Below are positions 32,020-44,570 of a stretch of DNA of 64,000 nucleotides, piece after piece. The notes under the pieces were generated by a model. The model had not been told where the DNA came from. It did not search any database and worked only from the letters and a program-made list of their open reading frames with translations. This DNA comes from Clusia tigrina (Eukaryota; Arthropoda; Insecta; Diptera; Clusiidae): positions 321,460,368 to 321,524,367 of the forward strand of contig OV050030.1 in the NCBI GenBank assembly GCA_920105625.2, written 5' to 3'. How positions within the stretch are numbered: the first letter of the stretch is position 1; the number at the start of each line of letters is the position of its first letter. A program made the translations under genes and the position numbers.

Positions 32020-33540
32020 TTAGAATTTTGACAGCAAAATTTGACAAGTATGATATTGTCCTTTGTTGATCAACCACCATTGAATGGCATCGAAATTTGT
32101 AACATATTCCGATTTAAGAAACGAATACATTTGAAGTTCGTCTTTTTTCAGATGCTCAGTGGAAATATTGCTTACATTTGCAGCAGACGGAAAGAATAAG
32201 GCTTTTTTTCTTGAAAGCATAGGCGGTAAGTTTACATTTAGTGAATGTGAACAAGATGGTACTTCTTGGATATCTGCATCCATAACAGAATTTAAACTTT
32301 CACTATGGAGAATTTCTTTGATGCAAAATTCTTTAACATCTGCAATAACGCTTACTGATTGAAGGTGATTGGTCGGTGTATGCTGCTTGATTGTATATAC
32401 TTAAATTTGGAATCCATTTTTCATCTATTTAATTTAAATATTTCTTTTAAAATGGAAATGTGCATTTATTGATGGATATATATAGAAAATTGAAACATAA
32501 TTTGGGCCTGCAATTTTTTCGACATCATTTCAAACTTTTCGCACATTTCTACAAGTACTTTCAGAAGGTAAATATTTATGTACGATAGTCTACACGCATC
32601 ACTGTTGCTGTGCAAAATCTCATTTATTGTGGACCAATTACAGAAAATCGACTGAGACAAATGTAGATGAGAGTTTCAACGAGTTGTGCAATTTGCTTTT
32701 AATGTAGTGTGGAGCATATGCTGTAAATTTGCTTTTTTGAAATACTTCACAAATCGTTGGCAATTCTCAATTACTTCATTAAGCTTACTCGTACCACCTT
32801 ATACTGAGTCAAAATGAGCTGTTAAGTCGCTTCTGACTGCTGAATGCACTTTTTATATTGGCTCCTCTGTCTGTTATAAAAATTACTTCGCTAAGATTGT
32901 ATATATCATAGTCAGCAAGAATTCTCATCATTTTGTTGTAAAGGTTTTCAGCATTCGATTTTTGGAAGTCCATTGATTTCAAACCTAAAATTATTTCTTG
33001 GAATTTACCGTTCTTTATATAATGAAAAATGGCACACAAATAATTTCTTTTTATTGTACGTCCACAAATCCGTTGTTATAGGAGCTTTGACATCAGCAAC
33101 AATTTCTTCTTCCTTTTCTGCTGCCATTTTACTTATGTGACGAGAAACAGTTGTTGAATCTGGAATTAAATCATTTATATCGACATTTGCACCAAATGCA
33201 GCTCCTATTTTAATAAAAGTCTGCCCCATTTTTTTAAATCCATTACCATCAAGTACAGTAAATGGACTGCAGTCTTTCACCATCCATTTAGAACATGCTT
33301 CCAAGACATAGTCTTTTTCAGATTGAGTTAACTTTTCAAGGGAGTATTAGATTTGTTCATAACGAAACACTTATGGCGAAGAAGATTTCATGTTTTCCTG
33401 CCATTGAATTTATAAACATTTTTACAGGAACTACAATAGATAATATCTTTAATTGTTGTTCCATCTTGTCGTTTAATTTGATTAAAATCCTCCACAATTC
33501 CCTTTTGCTACTTCTATGTGTTGGTACCTAAGTAAGGATA
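32020..33540 (-). pseudogene. hAT-family transposase (hobo/Hermes type), degenerate
   Basis: Read on the minus strand: a BED-type zinc finger near 33370-33480 (YCSSCKNVYKFNGR then LLRHKC), the KWMVKDCSPFTVLDGNGFKK segment (about 33290), DSTTVSRHISKMA, then TTDLWT with the first catalytic Asp (about 33075), LGLKSMDFQKSNAENLY and FITDRGANIKSAF with the second Asp (about 32870). The middle third (32300-32800) is in broken frames with many stops. The C-terminal dimerisation block with the WW pair is at 32020-32283. Order and motifs match Hermes-like hAT transposases of about 600 residues. Terminal repeats were not found with confidence. Confidence 0.8.
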
Positions 33541-34010
33541 ACAGTAAAAGAAGCAAATAGCTACAGAGGCCTTAAATAGCGTTGCTACCAATAATGATAA
33601 AAAAGAGATTGCGACAACAAGTGCTCAAAATTGTATCTGTCTGCGTGTAAACCATTGACGTCATTGTAAACGTGTTCCTATGGGCGAAAATTGTGAGCAG
33701 TAGATATCAAAAAATGAGCGGAGAACGCAAAAATGTCACAAATTGATTTCTTTTTGTACATTATTTGCGTAAGGGTGATGTGACATTCATATTTTGTTTT
33801 GGTGCAATAAATGTTTAAGAAAACTTCAATATCAATATTTTTTTAATTGAAACATCCTTTGGGCTACATTTCCATCCCATATGCAAGTTAAATAAAAAAG
33901 TTTACAGGTTTCTTTATAATTTTATGTCCCATTTATTTCAGCAAATTGGTTATAAAGTGATGGATTTATACTTTTGTTTCTTACTTCCGTTCCAAGCTCG
34001 TATTTGACGA
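33541..34010. other. Non-coding gap between hAT and piggyBac remnants
   Basis: AT-rich, no gene seen. It ends at the TTAA of the piggyBac-like end. It may hold the missing 5' end of the hAT element. Confidence 0.5.
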
Positions 34011-34167
34011 TTAACCCTTAAATGCATGGATTTTTTTCGGTTTGAAAAAAATATATAAATGTTAGCTATATACAAACAATTCAGAAAATGAAAAAAAATG
34101 AAAAAACAATGATTTTTAAAGATTTTATTTAACAAATGTATTGTTGCAGATATGCAACACAGATATT

Positions 34168-34232
34168 CAACATCTATGCATCGAAATTTTTAAAACAATT
34201 ATTTATTTTATTAAAGCAGAGTGACACTCCAC
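34168..34232 (-). pseudogene. Last codons of the piggyBac transposase
   Basis: On the minus strand, the sequence after the target duplication reads SLCFNKINNCFKNFDA and stop. PiggyBac transposases end with a Cys-rich finger whose last part has this LC..N...CF form. The first part of the finger (CTGCTQTGCEKCGV) ends at 37371 on the other side of the insertion, so these codons are its continuation. Confidence 0.7.
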
Positions 34233-37200
34233 TGGGGTGGTCGATCAACAACTGGAGGGTCCTCGCCGAAGACTCGTGCTCGGACCACAGATACATTGAG
34301 TTTCAGTGTGGCGAGCGGGTGCAGATGCCATTGCCCACCAGAAACCCAAGAAAAACAGACTGGCCGAAGTTCAGGGAGGCACTGCGTAGCAATCACGTGA
34401 CGCCACTGAGACTTCGCAAGGAGCGGAACGTTGAGGCGGCTGTTGAGCATCTCAACACCGCTCTAACAAACAGCTTCGAGCTAGCCTGCCCAATTAGACC
34501 TCCTCTTAGCCGGACTCCTGTTCCATGGTGGAACCGAGAGCTTCAGGTGCTGAGGCGTGAGTCTAGAAAACTCCTCAACCGGGCCCTCAAGACGAATCTT
34601 GACGAGGACTGGGAACGATATCGACGTGTTCAGAGAGACTACAAGAAGCTAATTCGGGACTCGAAAAGGACTTCTTTTAGAGACTTCTGCAGTGATATCG
34701 AATCCCTCAGTGACACGGGAAAACTGGTGAAAGTCCTGAAAAAGGACCAAACCGCTAAGCTGGGGTCGCTCAGGAAACCTGATGGCTCCTATACGGAGAG
34801 GCAAAGTGAGACACTCAGCTTGCTGTTGGAGTCACACTTTCCAGGAAATCAGGTAAGCATAGCCCGTCAACAACCACCTTTGGTCGGAAATGTTGTCAGG
34901 GCAGCTGCGCCCTCTCGACATGATTGGTATGTCGCCAGAACTGTGGCGAATGAGACTGCTATTGGATTTGCTATCAAATCCTTTGACAACTTCAAGTCAC
35001 CCGGACTGGATGGCATATATCCGATTGTGTTGAAGGAAGGCATTGAGCTGGTGATGGCAGCACTGAAAAAGATCTTCACTGCATGTCTCGCACTGGCCTA
35101 TGTACCACGCTCTTGGAGGATGGTGAGGGTTGCCTTCATTCCTAAGGTTGGAAGAGACGACTACACCAATCCCAAGAGCTTCAGACCTATTAGTATGACC
35201 TCGTTCATGCTAAAAAGTTTAGAACGGCTGGTGGAGCTTCGCATGCGTAAGGAGTCTCTGAAGACGCATCCACTGTCTCCATTTCAGCAAGCCTATCAAA
35301 GCGGAAAATCCTGCGAGACGGCTCTGCAAAACCTTGTTGGAAGGATAGAGCGAGCCATCGACAGGAAAGAATACGCAATAGGCGTCTTTGTGGACATAGA
35401 GGGTGCGTTTGACAATGCTACTTTCGACAGTATGTGCGGCTCTGCTAGGCGGCATGGCGTAGACCGGGTCCTAGTAAACTGGATACGTTCAATGCTGGAC
35501 CAGAGAATCATAACGGTGCGGGCGGAGGAAGATTTGCTGGTGTCGTCTGGGGTTAATAGAGGCTGTCCCCAAGGTGGGGTACTGTCTCCATTGCTCTGGT
35601 GCATGGTAATCGATCCCCTGCTTAACGCCATTAATGACTCGGGGGTATACGCTCAGGCATATGCGGATGATGTTGGCTGTCTTGTGACAGGTCCATCCCT
35701 TATGATTGTCTGCCGAAGGGTGCAGAGAATTCTGGATATGATTGACACTTGGTGCAGTGCGAATGGGCTATCGGCTAATCCTGTCAAGACTGGTATTGTC
35801 CTCTTTACCAGAAGGAGAAAGCTTGATGGACTTATTCTGCCTACACTGAAAGGAGTCACTATCCAGCTATCCAAGGAAATCAAATATCTTGGAGTCATCC
35901 TTGATAACAAACTTCTTTGGAAAACACATGTCGAACTGAAGACATCCAAATCACTGTCAGTTTTTTGGCAGTGTAAGGGTATATTTGGTAAGACATGGGG
36001 TCTTTCCCCTAGTAAGGTCCTATGGATCTATACAGCTATGGTAAGACCTATTATCACCTATGCATCGATGGTTTGGATGAGCAGACTCTCTCTTGTAGGG
36101 GTCAAAAAAGCTCTATCAAAACTACAACGTGCTGTGACCATATGTTGTACCGGAGCATTTCCGACTACTCCAGGCCCGGCACTTGATGCTTTGGTGAATC
36201 TCCCGCCACTAGATGTCTTCATCCGCGGAGAGGCCATTAAGGCCATCTGCAGAGTGAAACATAGTGGCCACTGGTATGGGGTGTGCTCGATGTTGGACGA
36301 CGGCGCAGGCACTGACATTGATTCTGCAATCCTGTCTATGCCCCCGGACTCCATGTCGTCAATACTAGAAAAGCGGTACAATGTGTTGCTGCCAGAGGCT
36401 CGTTCATGGTTAGATCCCGAGAACGAGCCCGGCAAACACTGCTGCCGTATTTTCACTGATGGCTCCAGGACTGAAGAGGGTTCAGGTTCTGGTGTCTTCG
36501 TGGAATCCTGTGGGACCCGTCGGTTCTTTGCCCTTGGTCTGCATTGTCTGTGTTTCAGGCGGAGGTGTATGCGATACTTGAGGCGATGGACTTTGTTGTG
36601 GAAAACAGGTGGAAAGGCAAATCTATTTGTGTCTGCAGTGACAGCCAAGCTGCGCTCATGGCCTTGGATAGTCCGACCACCACTTCCACGATAGTCAGGT
36701 CCTGCAAATCCAGGCTAAATTGTGTTGGAAAACATAATAGTCTGACGTTGACTTGGGTCCCGGGACACGCTGGCATTGCGGGTAACGAGACCTCTGACTC
36801 CTTGGCCAGGATGGGCTCCGAGGCTGTTTTTATTGGCCCTGAGCCTGTTCTGCCACTCCCTTCCGCTGCCATCAAAGCCACTGCAAACAAGTGGGTTGTT
36901 TCTACCCACAAGCGAGCATGGCGGGCTGAGAGAGGCTGCGGATGGACGAAAATTATGCTACCTGTTATCTCTGACCGATGGTCACGGTTTCTTCTATCTT
37001 TAGGTAGGAGGGACTGCAGGCTGTTGGTTGGCGTGATGACAGGGCACTTTCTATGGGCTAGGCACATGGAAAGGATTGGCATATCAGACAGTGCGCTGTG
37101 CCCAGCCTGTGGAGAGGAAGACGAGACGGCGGACCATTTTCTTTGCGTCTGCCCTGCCTTTGCTCGAATCAGGTTCGGGATTTTTGGCACTGATGTGCTG

Positions 37201-37281
37201 AGGAGTAACCAACTTGGCTCCTTGGCACCACAGGATCTACTTCTACTTCTTCGGAGGTCGGGTAGATTTAAAACAGAGTAA
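34233..37281 (+). pseudogene. ORF2 copy lacking the endonuclease N-terminus
   Basis: Open from the truncation point through the end of the endonuclease (SDHRYIEFQ), the whole RT (VFVDIEGAFDN, AYADD) and the first part of RNase H (TDGSRTEEG). A small deletion near 36545 then shifts the frame; the rest (FQAEVYAILEAM, SDSQAAL, GHAGIAGNE, CPACGEEDETADHFLC) is open in the next frame from 36544 to 37281. Missing the first 211 codons, it has no complete endonuclease. The apparent start at 34136 lies in flanking piggyBac sequence and is not real. Confidence 0.92.
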
Positions 37282-37370
37282 AAGGGAACCTTAAGTGCAG
37301 TACAATGGATATATACTCTGTCTGAGTGCTGCGCTTACTAGACTGTTCCCACAAAAAAAAAAAAAAAAAA
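34233..37370 (+). mobile_element. 5'-truncated copy of the 21.8-kb non-LTR element, with target duplication
   Basis: Begins at the base matching 24420 (residue 212 of ORF2) and ends in an 18-base A-tail. It is flanked by the direct repeat ACACTCCAC (34224-34232 and 37370-37378, the first A shared with the tail). The internal sequence differs from the source-like copy by scattered substitutions, a 6-base in-frame deletion near 36361 and a frameshift near 36545. Truncation at the 5' end with a tail and short target duplication is the mark of target-primed reverse transcription. Confidence 0.95.
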
Positions 37371-38990
37371 CACTCCACACTTCTCACAGCCAGTTTGTGT
37401 GCATCCTGTGCATCCCGGCATCTTACACCTTCCACGAGGAACGGTTTGAGGCCAATGCCCAATATTGTCCGTCCGCAAATCCTTTGGCGGATCATGCTGA
37501 GCCGGTCCAAGCCTTTTCTTCGCTTGAAGTTCACGTTCCACTCTGTTTTCGATACTGAGTCGTCCCCGTTTATTGAGATTTTCACATGCATGTCCAACAT
37601 TTTCAAAGACCTCCGCTAGCTCCAGTCTATATTTACATAAGTTCAGATATCCAACACCATTTAGAATTTTATATGCAAGCCACGAGTTTATTACGCACAT
37701 TTCAATCATGTGGTAGAATATACGTATATACCATTTTCTGCTTCTCTTGCCAATGCGATATCTTCCAATAAAGCTATCCATAAGGTCCACTCCACCCATA
37801 TGTGCATTGTAATCTTTTATTATTTGTGGACTTTTCTTTTGCGCCTTGTCAAATCGTTCTATATCAGAGACTGGTTCTGTTCCAACACAAGATGAAAGAA
37901 AAGTTACAATTTTATTATCTTTCCAAGTAACAGCTACTAGTTCAACTCCATCAGAGTCCGTTACATGCACTTCGTAAAAACCTATTTTCAACATATATTT
38001 TTTATCGGGAAACTTGCAATTTACCAGTCTGTTGATTTGGACAGTACCCAGATAATAAATCCCTTGCTTACCAAAATGGGTGACTAATGGTATTGACGTG
38101 TAAAAATTCTCAATGTATAATATGTGGTTAATATTCTTGGGAACACTGCAGACTAAATAAATCACAACGTTACCTACAGGTCCGAAATCTGGCTCATTGC
38201 GCTGTTGCGCTTATGCACCTCGCCCGTATATTTCAAATTTCAAATTTATGAGCATATCCCTTCACATCACACATAACAAAAAGTTTGAAACCCCATTTAT
38301 GGGGCTCCTTTGGCAGATATTGCTTCATAAAATGAGCAAATTTGCTCATCAATGGCCAATCTTTGTTCCATTGGAACAGTTCCAAATTTTTCGTTTATAT
38401 GCTCGAGAACAGGTCTGATCTTGAACAGCATATCATGTTCAAAATGATCCCGAGGCAAATATTTGTTGTTATCATTGAAATGAAGGAACCTCCGTATATT
38501 TTCAAATCTGTTGACTGTCATCAGTTTTTTTATTGGTTCAAAACCGACGTTATCTGACCAGTAGAGGCGAACATTGGGATATTTGATGACAGACTTATAT
38601 ATTAGTATTGATATATACTTTCTCAGCTCCATTTCATTTATATTGAGAGGCTTGTCAATGTTGTTTGGTAACGCATATAGATTCGACTCTTGCATAATTT
38701 TGCGTATAAGCTCGAGAGTAAAAAAGTATGAAAAAAATATGTAAGGCGTTCCAGTACCAGCATGACCTTTCAATTCTGCTGGATGACGATGAAAAACGGT
38801 ATGTTCTCCGTTCAAAACAAATGTTTTTCTTCCATATTAGTCCCTTCATACCTGCGCAACTTGTTGAGGGATATGATGGTAAAAGCTCTGCATCTTGGGG
38901 AGTTTCCACTAGTTTCCTTCTTCTCATTCCTCATCACCAGCTTCATCTTCATCATTTCCCAAAACGTTGGAAAAAATTGAATTTTCTAAC
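37371..38990 (-). pseudogene. piggyBac-like transposase, main part
   Basis: From the N-terminus (about 38990, acidic; frames broken to 38815) it reads PYIFFSYFFTLELIRKIMQ, LRRFLHF-type and then RLAIDEQICSFYEAI (first catalytic Asp, about 38345). A frameshift near 38290 follows, then KWGFK and GPVGNVV pieces. From 38165 a 265-codon frame has YIENFYTSIPLV where the family has DN.FTS, so the second catalytic Asp appears as Glu. It continues with AHMGGVDLMDSF (third Asp) and the Cys-rich finger. The insertion at 37371 cuts the finger. Family transposases of about 590 residues fit this size. Confidence 0.85.
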
Positions 38991-39199
38991 CGATCAAGAT
39001 CATTCATATAATCTTCTGATCTTTCTCTATCCAAAATTAAAAGCTCCCTTCAATGAAAGATGCAGGAGAATGAAAATTACTGTTTTTTTATTTAAAAAAA
39101 ATTTATATCAGAGAAAATTGTATTTTATTCTCATATGCAGTCACATACAGCAATGGGTTTATTATTTTAAAACATCATAAAAATTATACAAATATAATT

Positions 39200-39480
39200 T
39201 TTATTTTATAGATGAATTTTACGTCTGGGCTCTGTGTTTTATTTAGGAACGCTGTTTGGCACATGAATATCTATTTGCGTATGACCGTATAACCTCGCAT
39301 GCATACGACAAAGCAATATTGAAGTTAAGTAGCATAAAAGAAATCATTGCAAAATTTTGCAGTTCATGAGCAATGCAATCCAACTCAATCTTTTGATTTT
39401 AGTGCAATGCACTGCATTAGACTGTTTTTTGGGCAATCAATTCAAAGGCAAAAGATTGCAATCATGCAGATGTCTGGTGT
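39200..39480. other. Non-coding, nothing recognised
   Basis: No gene, repeat or element end that I can support. The right end of the piggyBac-like element should lie in or near here but is not visible. Confidence 0.4.
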
Positions 39481-41520
39481 ACATCCAGTACACCACCCGT
39501 AGACTTAGACCTTAGTCTTACCGAAGTTCCGTCTACACTGCCAGAACACCTGTAGTGTACGAGGAATTTCTGCTCGACATGACTCTTGCAGGTCAATTTA
39601 TTATCTAGGGTAGCCCCTAGATATTTGACCTAAGAAGTGAGCTGCAGTGTTACTACTTTCATCGTTTGTAGTAACAGGCCTTCCATTTTGTGTCACCTTG
39701 TAAAAAATTGAAGGCCTGTTACCGTACCCACATTTGTAGGCGCACATTGTCAACATCCGGTTGAACGTAACCTCTTTTGGATAGCATGGAGTAAATCCAT
39801 CGTACGATGGCTTCCTCTACTCCAGAATAAATTGCTTAGAGCACATTGAGTCAAAGGTAGCGTTGCCCCCTCAAAATCAACAAACACTCCCAGAATAAAG
39901 TCACTTGTTTCCAGGCCCTTTTCAACAATGCTAACAGATTCGTGAGGAGTAGGAATTTTCACTCTGATATGCGTGTTGTCGGGCATTAAGTGGACTCCGT
40001 CTCAGAACCTCAAGCTTCTTAATCATACGTTCGAGACTTTTAAGCGGTGTTAAGTTTATGGGTCCGAAACTTTATAGTGAAGAGTAATTCTCCCTCTACG
40101 TCTTAGGTACATAAACTACTTTGACCGATCGCCAAAGGCATGGAATATGTCTATGAGCAAAACTAGCAATGAACATTCTCTTCAAAACACTCAAGAACTT
40201 GGACCCTACTCGCTTCAGAATGATTGCATAAACACCATCGTGACCTGGAGACTTAAAGTTATCGAACCTTAATGTTACTTCGGTAACTATGCTAAAGACA
40301 ATGGACCAATCAAAACTACTACCTAGTGGTAGCAACTCCAGCATGATCAGAAGTGTTGATAGCGCCCTGAGAACCAGCAATTCTGCAGCCAGGGAATTGT
40401 GTTGCAAGGAGTATATCGTTTACTTCCGATCTTGAGCTGGTGTAGGAACCATCGGGCTTCAACAGTGAAGCAAACTTGGCTGTCTGGTCCTTTTGGAGAT
40501 CTTTACACTTGCTGAACTCTTCTGAACTCATTTCACCCCAGAATTTCTATAGTAGTTCAGTTTAGAGAATTTAACGTTCTTCTAACATTGGTAGGCAAAC
40601 CAGTCTGCTTCCAAATGAGTTTTAATGGCTCGGTTCAGAAATTTCTCGGAGGTTTTCATTGTTTCAAAAGCTCAGTGTTCCACCACGGGACTGCCTTGCC
40701 TTGTCTTCTCCTTCGTTCCGGGCACACCATCTTATAGCATTCAATCAAGATTCGCCCTAATGAATTAGAAGCTTCCTCAATTGACTCTATTGTCCAGAGT
40801 ATCAGACCACCGCAAGCCGGAATTCTATGTAACGGTGGCCTGATAGAGATGCTTCTTCGAGAACTCCACAGTCGCTGATTTGATCCCTCGCTGTGTTATT
40901 TGACAGGGTCAGATCAATCAGTTCCGGTCTTCTCCTAGTAACAAAAGTCAGGCTGGTACCAAGAGTCTGTATTGTCATTCGAGAGGATTCAATCAAATCC
41001 ATCAGCTTATTTCCCCTGAGGTTACATTTAGTGCTACGTTCGAGACCTCTTGGTCATAGTAACCTCTCTCCCGGACGCCTGGTACGATGAAATACTGATA
41101 GTCACATTCTTAGCTACCCATTGAGTTCGCTGACAGGCTTAGATTCAATATTGGATCCAGGATTCCGCTTGTAGTTGTTTCTCCTGTAACCCTTGCGACA
41201 GCAAACTTAGTGTCTTGTTTTTTTTTCTGTCTTTTGGACAGATTTACTCCGAAATCTGACACCGTTTTCGCTTCCATTGGTTCAATGGTACCTTACGAGC
41301 GAGTCCTCAGAACTTACAGAATGCAGAAGCGGTTTTGGAAGAGAGGCTAAAATCTTTGCCTCAAGGTTAGTGGTGGCTATCTGCACCCGGACCACACTTA
41401 GCTCTACTATTCTGATCCCCAAACCAGGCAAATCTTCCTTGGCCACTGATACGATGGTACTGGCTAGGTTCGCACCAGGATTTACAATCACTCCTGCGAC
41501 CGACGAATAATGTGTCGGAA
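39480..41520 (-). pseudogene. I-group ORF2 fragment (endonuclease end and RT start), degraded
   Basis: On the minus strand: the end of the endonuclease at about 41002-40802 (TFVTRRRPELIDLTLSN, then SGHRYIEFR in place of SDHRYIEF, so the catalytic Asp is lost). Next come the linker (KDQTAKFASLLKPDGSYTSSR, about 40490), RFDNFKSPGHDGVYAIILKR and a WRSVKVVYVPKT block (about 40100-40290), then LGVFVDFEGA (about 39890), an RT motif. These blocks are close to the 23.8-kb ORF2 (KDQTAKLGSLRKPDGSYT, FDNFKSPGLDGIYPIVLKE, GVFVDIEGAF), so it belongs to a related family. Bases 41080-41520 may hold the end of ORF1 but I cannot confirm it. Confidence 0.7.
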
Positions 41521-41539
41521 CGCAAGTGTGTATCTGTGT

Positions 41540-42870
41540 TGTCCCAGTCTCACCATGTCCGACTGCAGGGTTTACCGGGACATAGCACAAAGAAGAATGG
41601 AAGAAACCATATTCAACGACAGCTCGCAATATTTTAATATTACTAAACGCCAGAAGAAAATAACTAAGAAGCAAAAACAAATTGGTGACAAATTCTTCAT
41701 GCAGGGAAGGCCAAGAGGAAATGGTTGAAGCAAAAACAGGGTGTGTCCAAATAACAACAACGGGCCGCAACAACTACCTCGGACTTGACAACAGACTTTT
41801 CTCGAAATAGTTGAGGTCAAGAGAGGGCAACAACAATACCATGACCTCGTACAACAGCAAAAAGCATGCAACCATGTAAAAGTGACTGCAACCGTGCATA
41901 CAGTCTCTTTTCCACGTTGCACACCACTCGACTACCAAGTATTCAGTCGCCACCGCGAAGCATTACCCAAAATACAGACACTCACAAGTCTCTGCGTTTG
42001 CTACAAATGTTGAGTTTCTAACCCACTTTCATAGCAAAACAGAAATGTGCACAGGTTGGCAGTTAGAACGATGGAAGAGGTTTCTTAATCCACTGCCATT
42101 GATACTGGAGACCTAGGCCGCTCGGCCAAGATATGTGCGACCCCTGGCAAGTCGGTGAGTTTACCCCAGCGGAAAGTTGAAGTTCCTTGTACGTACTCTA
42201 CAGAGACTCAGCTCCCTTCTTCGGGTAGTTAGTTTGGGTGTTGGGAGGTACGCTTGTGTCTTACTACCAGATCACCCAAAGACGGCTGGTCTATTTTTTC
42301 AGGACTTACACTGAGTAGAGTTTTTTGAAGCTGACAGTGGCTTCCAACTATCTTAGTCCTAATCATTCACACCTTAACAAACGTGGGAAACATTCTGTTG
42401 CTCTACTTCACCTTCAATATAACCTTCGATATGCTCGGATCGTAATTTTTATTTACATTTCACTTTTCCACAATCCTTCCAATATCGAACCGGTGGATAG
42501 CTTGACGGCGTTTGTTAGCACATTCGAGTGTCGGCCCCCATATACCCTTATACCGTTACTTCTCTTCGTATAGACCAAACCGAATCCACAAGTGGGCCGC
42601 GCTGAAGGAAAGCGACGTTGCTGTCGTATTCTAAACTTGTTTAGTACCCTTGGCACTAAATTTATCGCTGCTGGAGATTTTAATCCCAAATATATTTACT
42701 GGGGTTCCCGCCAAGAAAATCCTAAATGAAGACGTACGATATCAACGATACCTCAGCTAGGACTCCATACTAGATCCTGCAGCAGTCCCACATATTGGCC
42801 TCTCGACAGATTAGATTAGATCATCATCTCATAAATTGGAGTTGTTAACGGATTAAACAATATTAATTGT
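41540..42870 (+). pseudogene. Jockey-clade ORF1 end and endonuclease, degraded
   Basis: At about 41560-41640 the plus strand has a Cys-rich segment followed by CRVYRDIAQRRMEETI, like the last part of a Jockey ORF1. At about 42640-42720 it reads LGTKFIAAGDFNPKYIYWGSRQENPK, the core of a Jockey endonuclease (usually AGDFNAKH..WGSR) with its catalytic Asp-Asn pair. The regions between (41730-42440) are in no consistent frame. Together with 43500-44570 this makes one decayed element. Confidence 0.55.
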
Positions 42871-43490
42871 GTAGTGCAGCCCTCGCTCGAGGTCTCCTCT
42901 GGACACCCACAATAATAATAATCGTGCTGTGGCTGTATGCCCCAATGTAAGCCCATCATAGACCTATCGACGAGTATATCGCTATCAGCCGCTGATGAGG
43001 TGCCAACTGTGTCCGGCGCTTTCCAACTGCCAGAACAATGCATACAAGGCACTACTCAGCTGCCAGAAATCACAAAACAACATCATCTTAATTTTAATAT
43101 TGAAACAACAATTTTCCACCTTTTATACTATTACATTTTGTAACTTGTTTCCTACCCGTAAACAGTTTTTTGGTACTTCAATTCCTCAATTATTGGAAAA
43201 TGCAAATTATTGATGAACCTGCTTAATACGAAATGCCGACAGTGCGTTTGGGAATTGTTCATAATCTATTGCTAAAATGTACCACCTTAAAAGTTTATGT
43301 GCATATTTTTTAAATTTCCCAACAACTTTCACGTTGTTCCGATAACTAAATGCAATATACAACCAGAATTTAAATTAAAGTAGTAGATTATCTTGAGAAA
43401 CATAAGAAAAAGGCTTACACTTCCCAAATCAAAAGTGTAAAAGGGAAGGTGGTAATAAAAGGCCAAGAACCTAATTATTTCTCAATGCAA
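42871..43490. other. Non-coding, AT-rich, nothing recognised
   Basis: No domain in any frame. It separates the endonuclease core from the RT part of the Jockey remnant and may be an insertion or decayed linker. Confidence 0.4.
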
Positions 43491-43499
43491 AGTCAATAG

Positions 43500-44570
43500 A
43501 TTTGATGCTAATTTCCGAGACTCATTTCACTCAAAAAAACTCATTTCAAGCAAAAGGAATTGCAAATAATAATGTTACTGGCTTCAACCCGTTTCCACCA
43601 GTCAATGCTATCCCGAGCATTACAGGTATATCGATTAAGAAAAAAGAGCTCACAAACGTTATCAATGTCAAAAAATCACCAGAACGCGATTTGAATACAG
43701 GTCGAATGTTAAAAGAACTCCCAACAATAGCTGAAATGCATCTCCTGCATATATTTAATGCGATACTTCGCACTGGCTATTTTCCCTAATTATGGAAAAT
43801 TTTTAAAACTACCATGATTTCCAAACCAAGTAAGGATTCTACCAACGTCTCTGCTTGGAGACCCATTAGCTTCCTATCTATCAAAGCCCTTTGAGAAATA
43901 TGTAGTAAAGCGTGTAAGAAATGAAATTGACAAGAAAAATGAGAAAACCCATTATTGTCAAACAAGTTCACCGTATTGCAAGCACCATTCAAAATACATA
44001 CGAGAAAAACAATACTGTTCGACAGTATTCCTTGACATCATGCAGGCGTTTGTGTCATGCAGGGATTCTGTCGAAACTCAAATCCCTCGTACCCCCAATA
44101 TTTATGCGCTTCTGGAAAGCTTGTCTCTCAGACCGCCAATATGTGGTGAAGCAAAAATGTTTCAATTCCACTAAATACCCAATCAAGGCTGGTGTACCAA
44201 GATAGTGTATTGCTTTACACACTATACACTGCTGATATGCTAACTAACGACACCACTATCACTTCAACTTTTGCTGATGATACCGCCATACTATGTTCCC
44301 ACCCAGATCCGAAATGGCATCAAAACTGCTCCAAGAACATGTACACACCCTACAAGAATGGCTTGACACCTGCAGAATGGAAGGAGACCAAATGTATATA
44401 CATCACATTCACTCGATGCAGGAATACTTGCCCCTGTGAAGATCAACTTCAAGCCTCTCCCACAGGCTTCTGAAAAAAAGAATCTTGGAATGTGCCTCGA
44501 TCGTAGACTTACCTGGACGAGGCACATAACCACTGAAGTCAACCAAATACTTACAATTCGATTTTAAGTT
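43500..44570 (+). pseudogene. Jockey-clade RT remnant
   Basis: The plus strand has LMLISETHFTQKNSF (an endonuclease start motif) at 43505, fused after a deletion to RT-linker sequence: VKKSPERDLNTGRMLKELP, then FNAILRTGYFP and WRPISFLSI (RT). Further on, in changing frames, come FLDIMQAF-like, GILSKLKSLVPPIFMRFW, SDRQYVVKQ, IKAGVP, TLYTADML, TFADDTAIL (catalytic FADD, about 44270) and NLGMCLDRRLTWTRHI (about 44500). A stop ends the reading near 44565. Order and motifs are those of a Jockey element with its endonuclease deleted. Confidence 0.75.

Larger units (their letters stand above)
34011..39200 (-). mobile_element. piggyBac-like element interrupted by a non-LTR insertion
   Basis: The left end (3' end of the element) is TTAA at 34011-34014 followed by CCCTTAAATGCATGG, the layout of piggyBac ends (TTAA target, CCC start). 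The transposase is read on the minus strand from about 38990 to 37371, then across the inserted non-LTR copy to its last codons at about 34230-34168. The right-hand end is not clear; I find no GGGTTAA near 39200-39450. The element is dead because of frameshifts and the insertion. Confidence 0.75.

Noticed and set aside
33600..33640. AGAGATTGCGACAACAAGTG as a hAT (Hermes-like) terminal repeat
   Set aside because: It partly resembles the Hermes end but points the wrong way for the right end of the minus-strand transposase, and no partner was found on the left.
34136..34232. Start codon at 34136 for an 852-residue protein
   Set aside because: The first codons lie in piggyBac 3' sequence; the retrotransposon begins at 34233 after a target duplication, so the fused frame is accidental.
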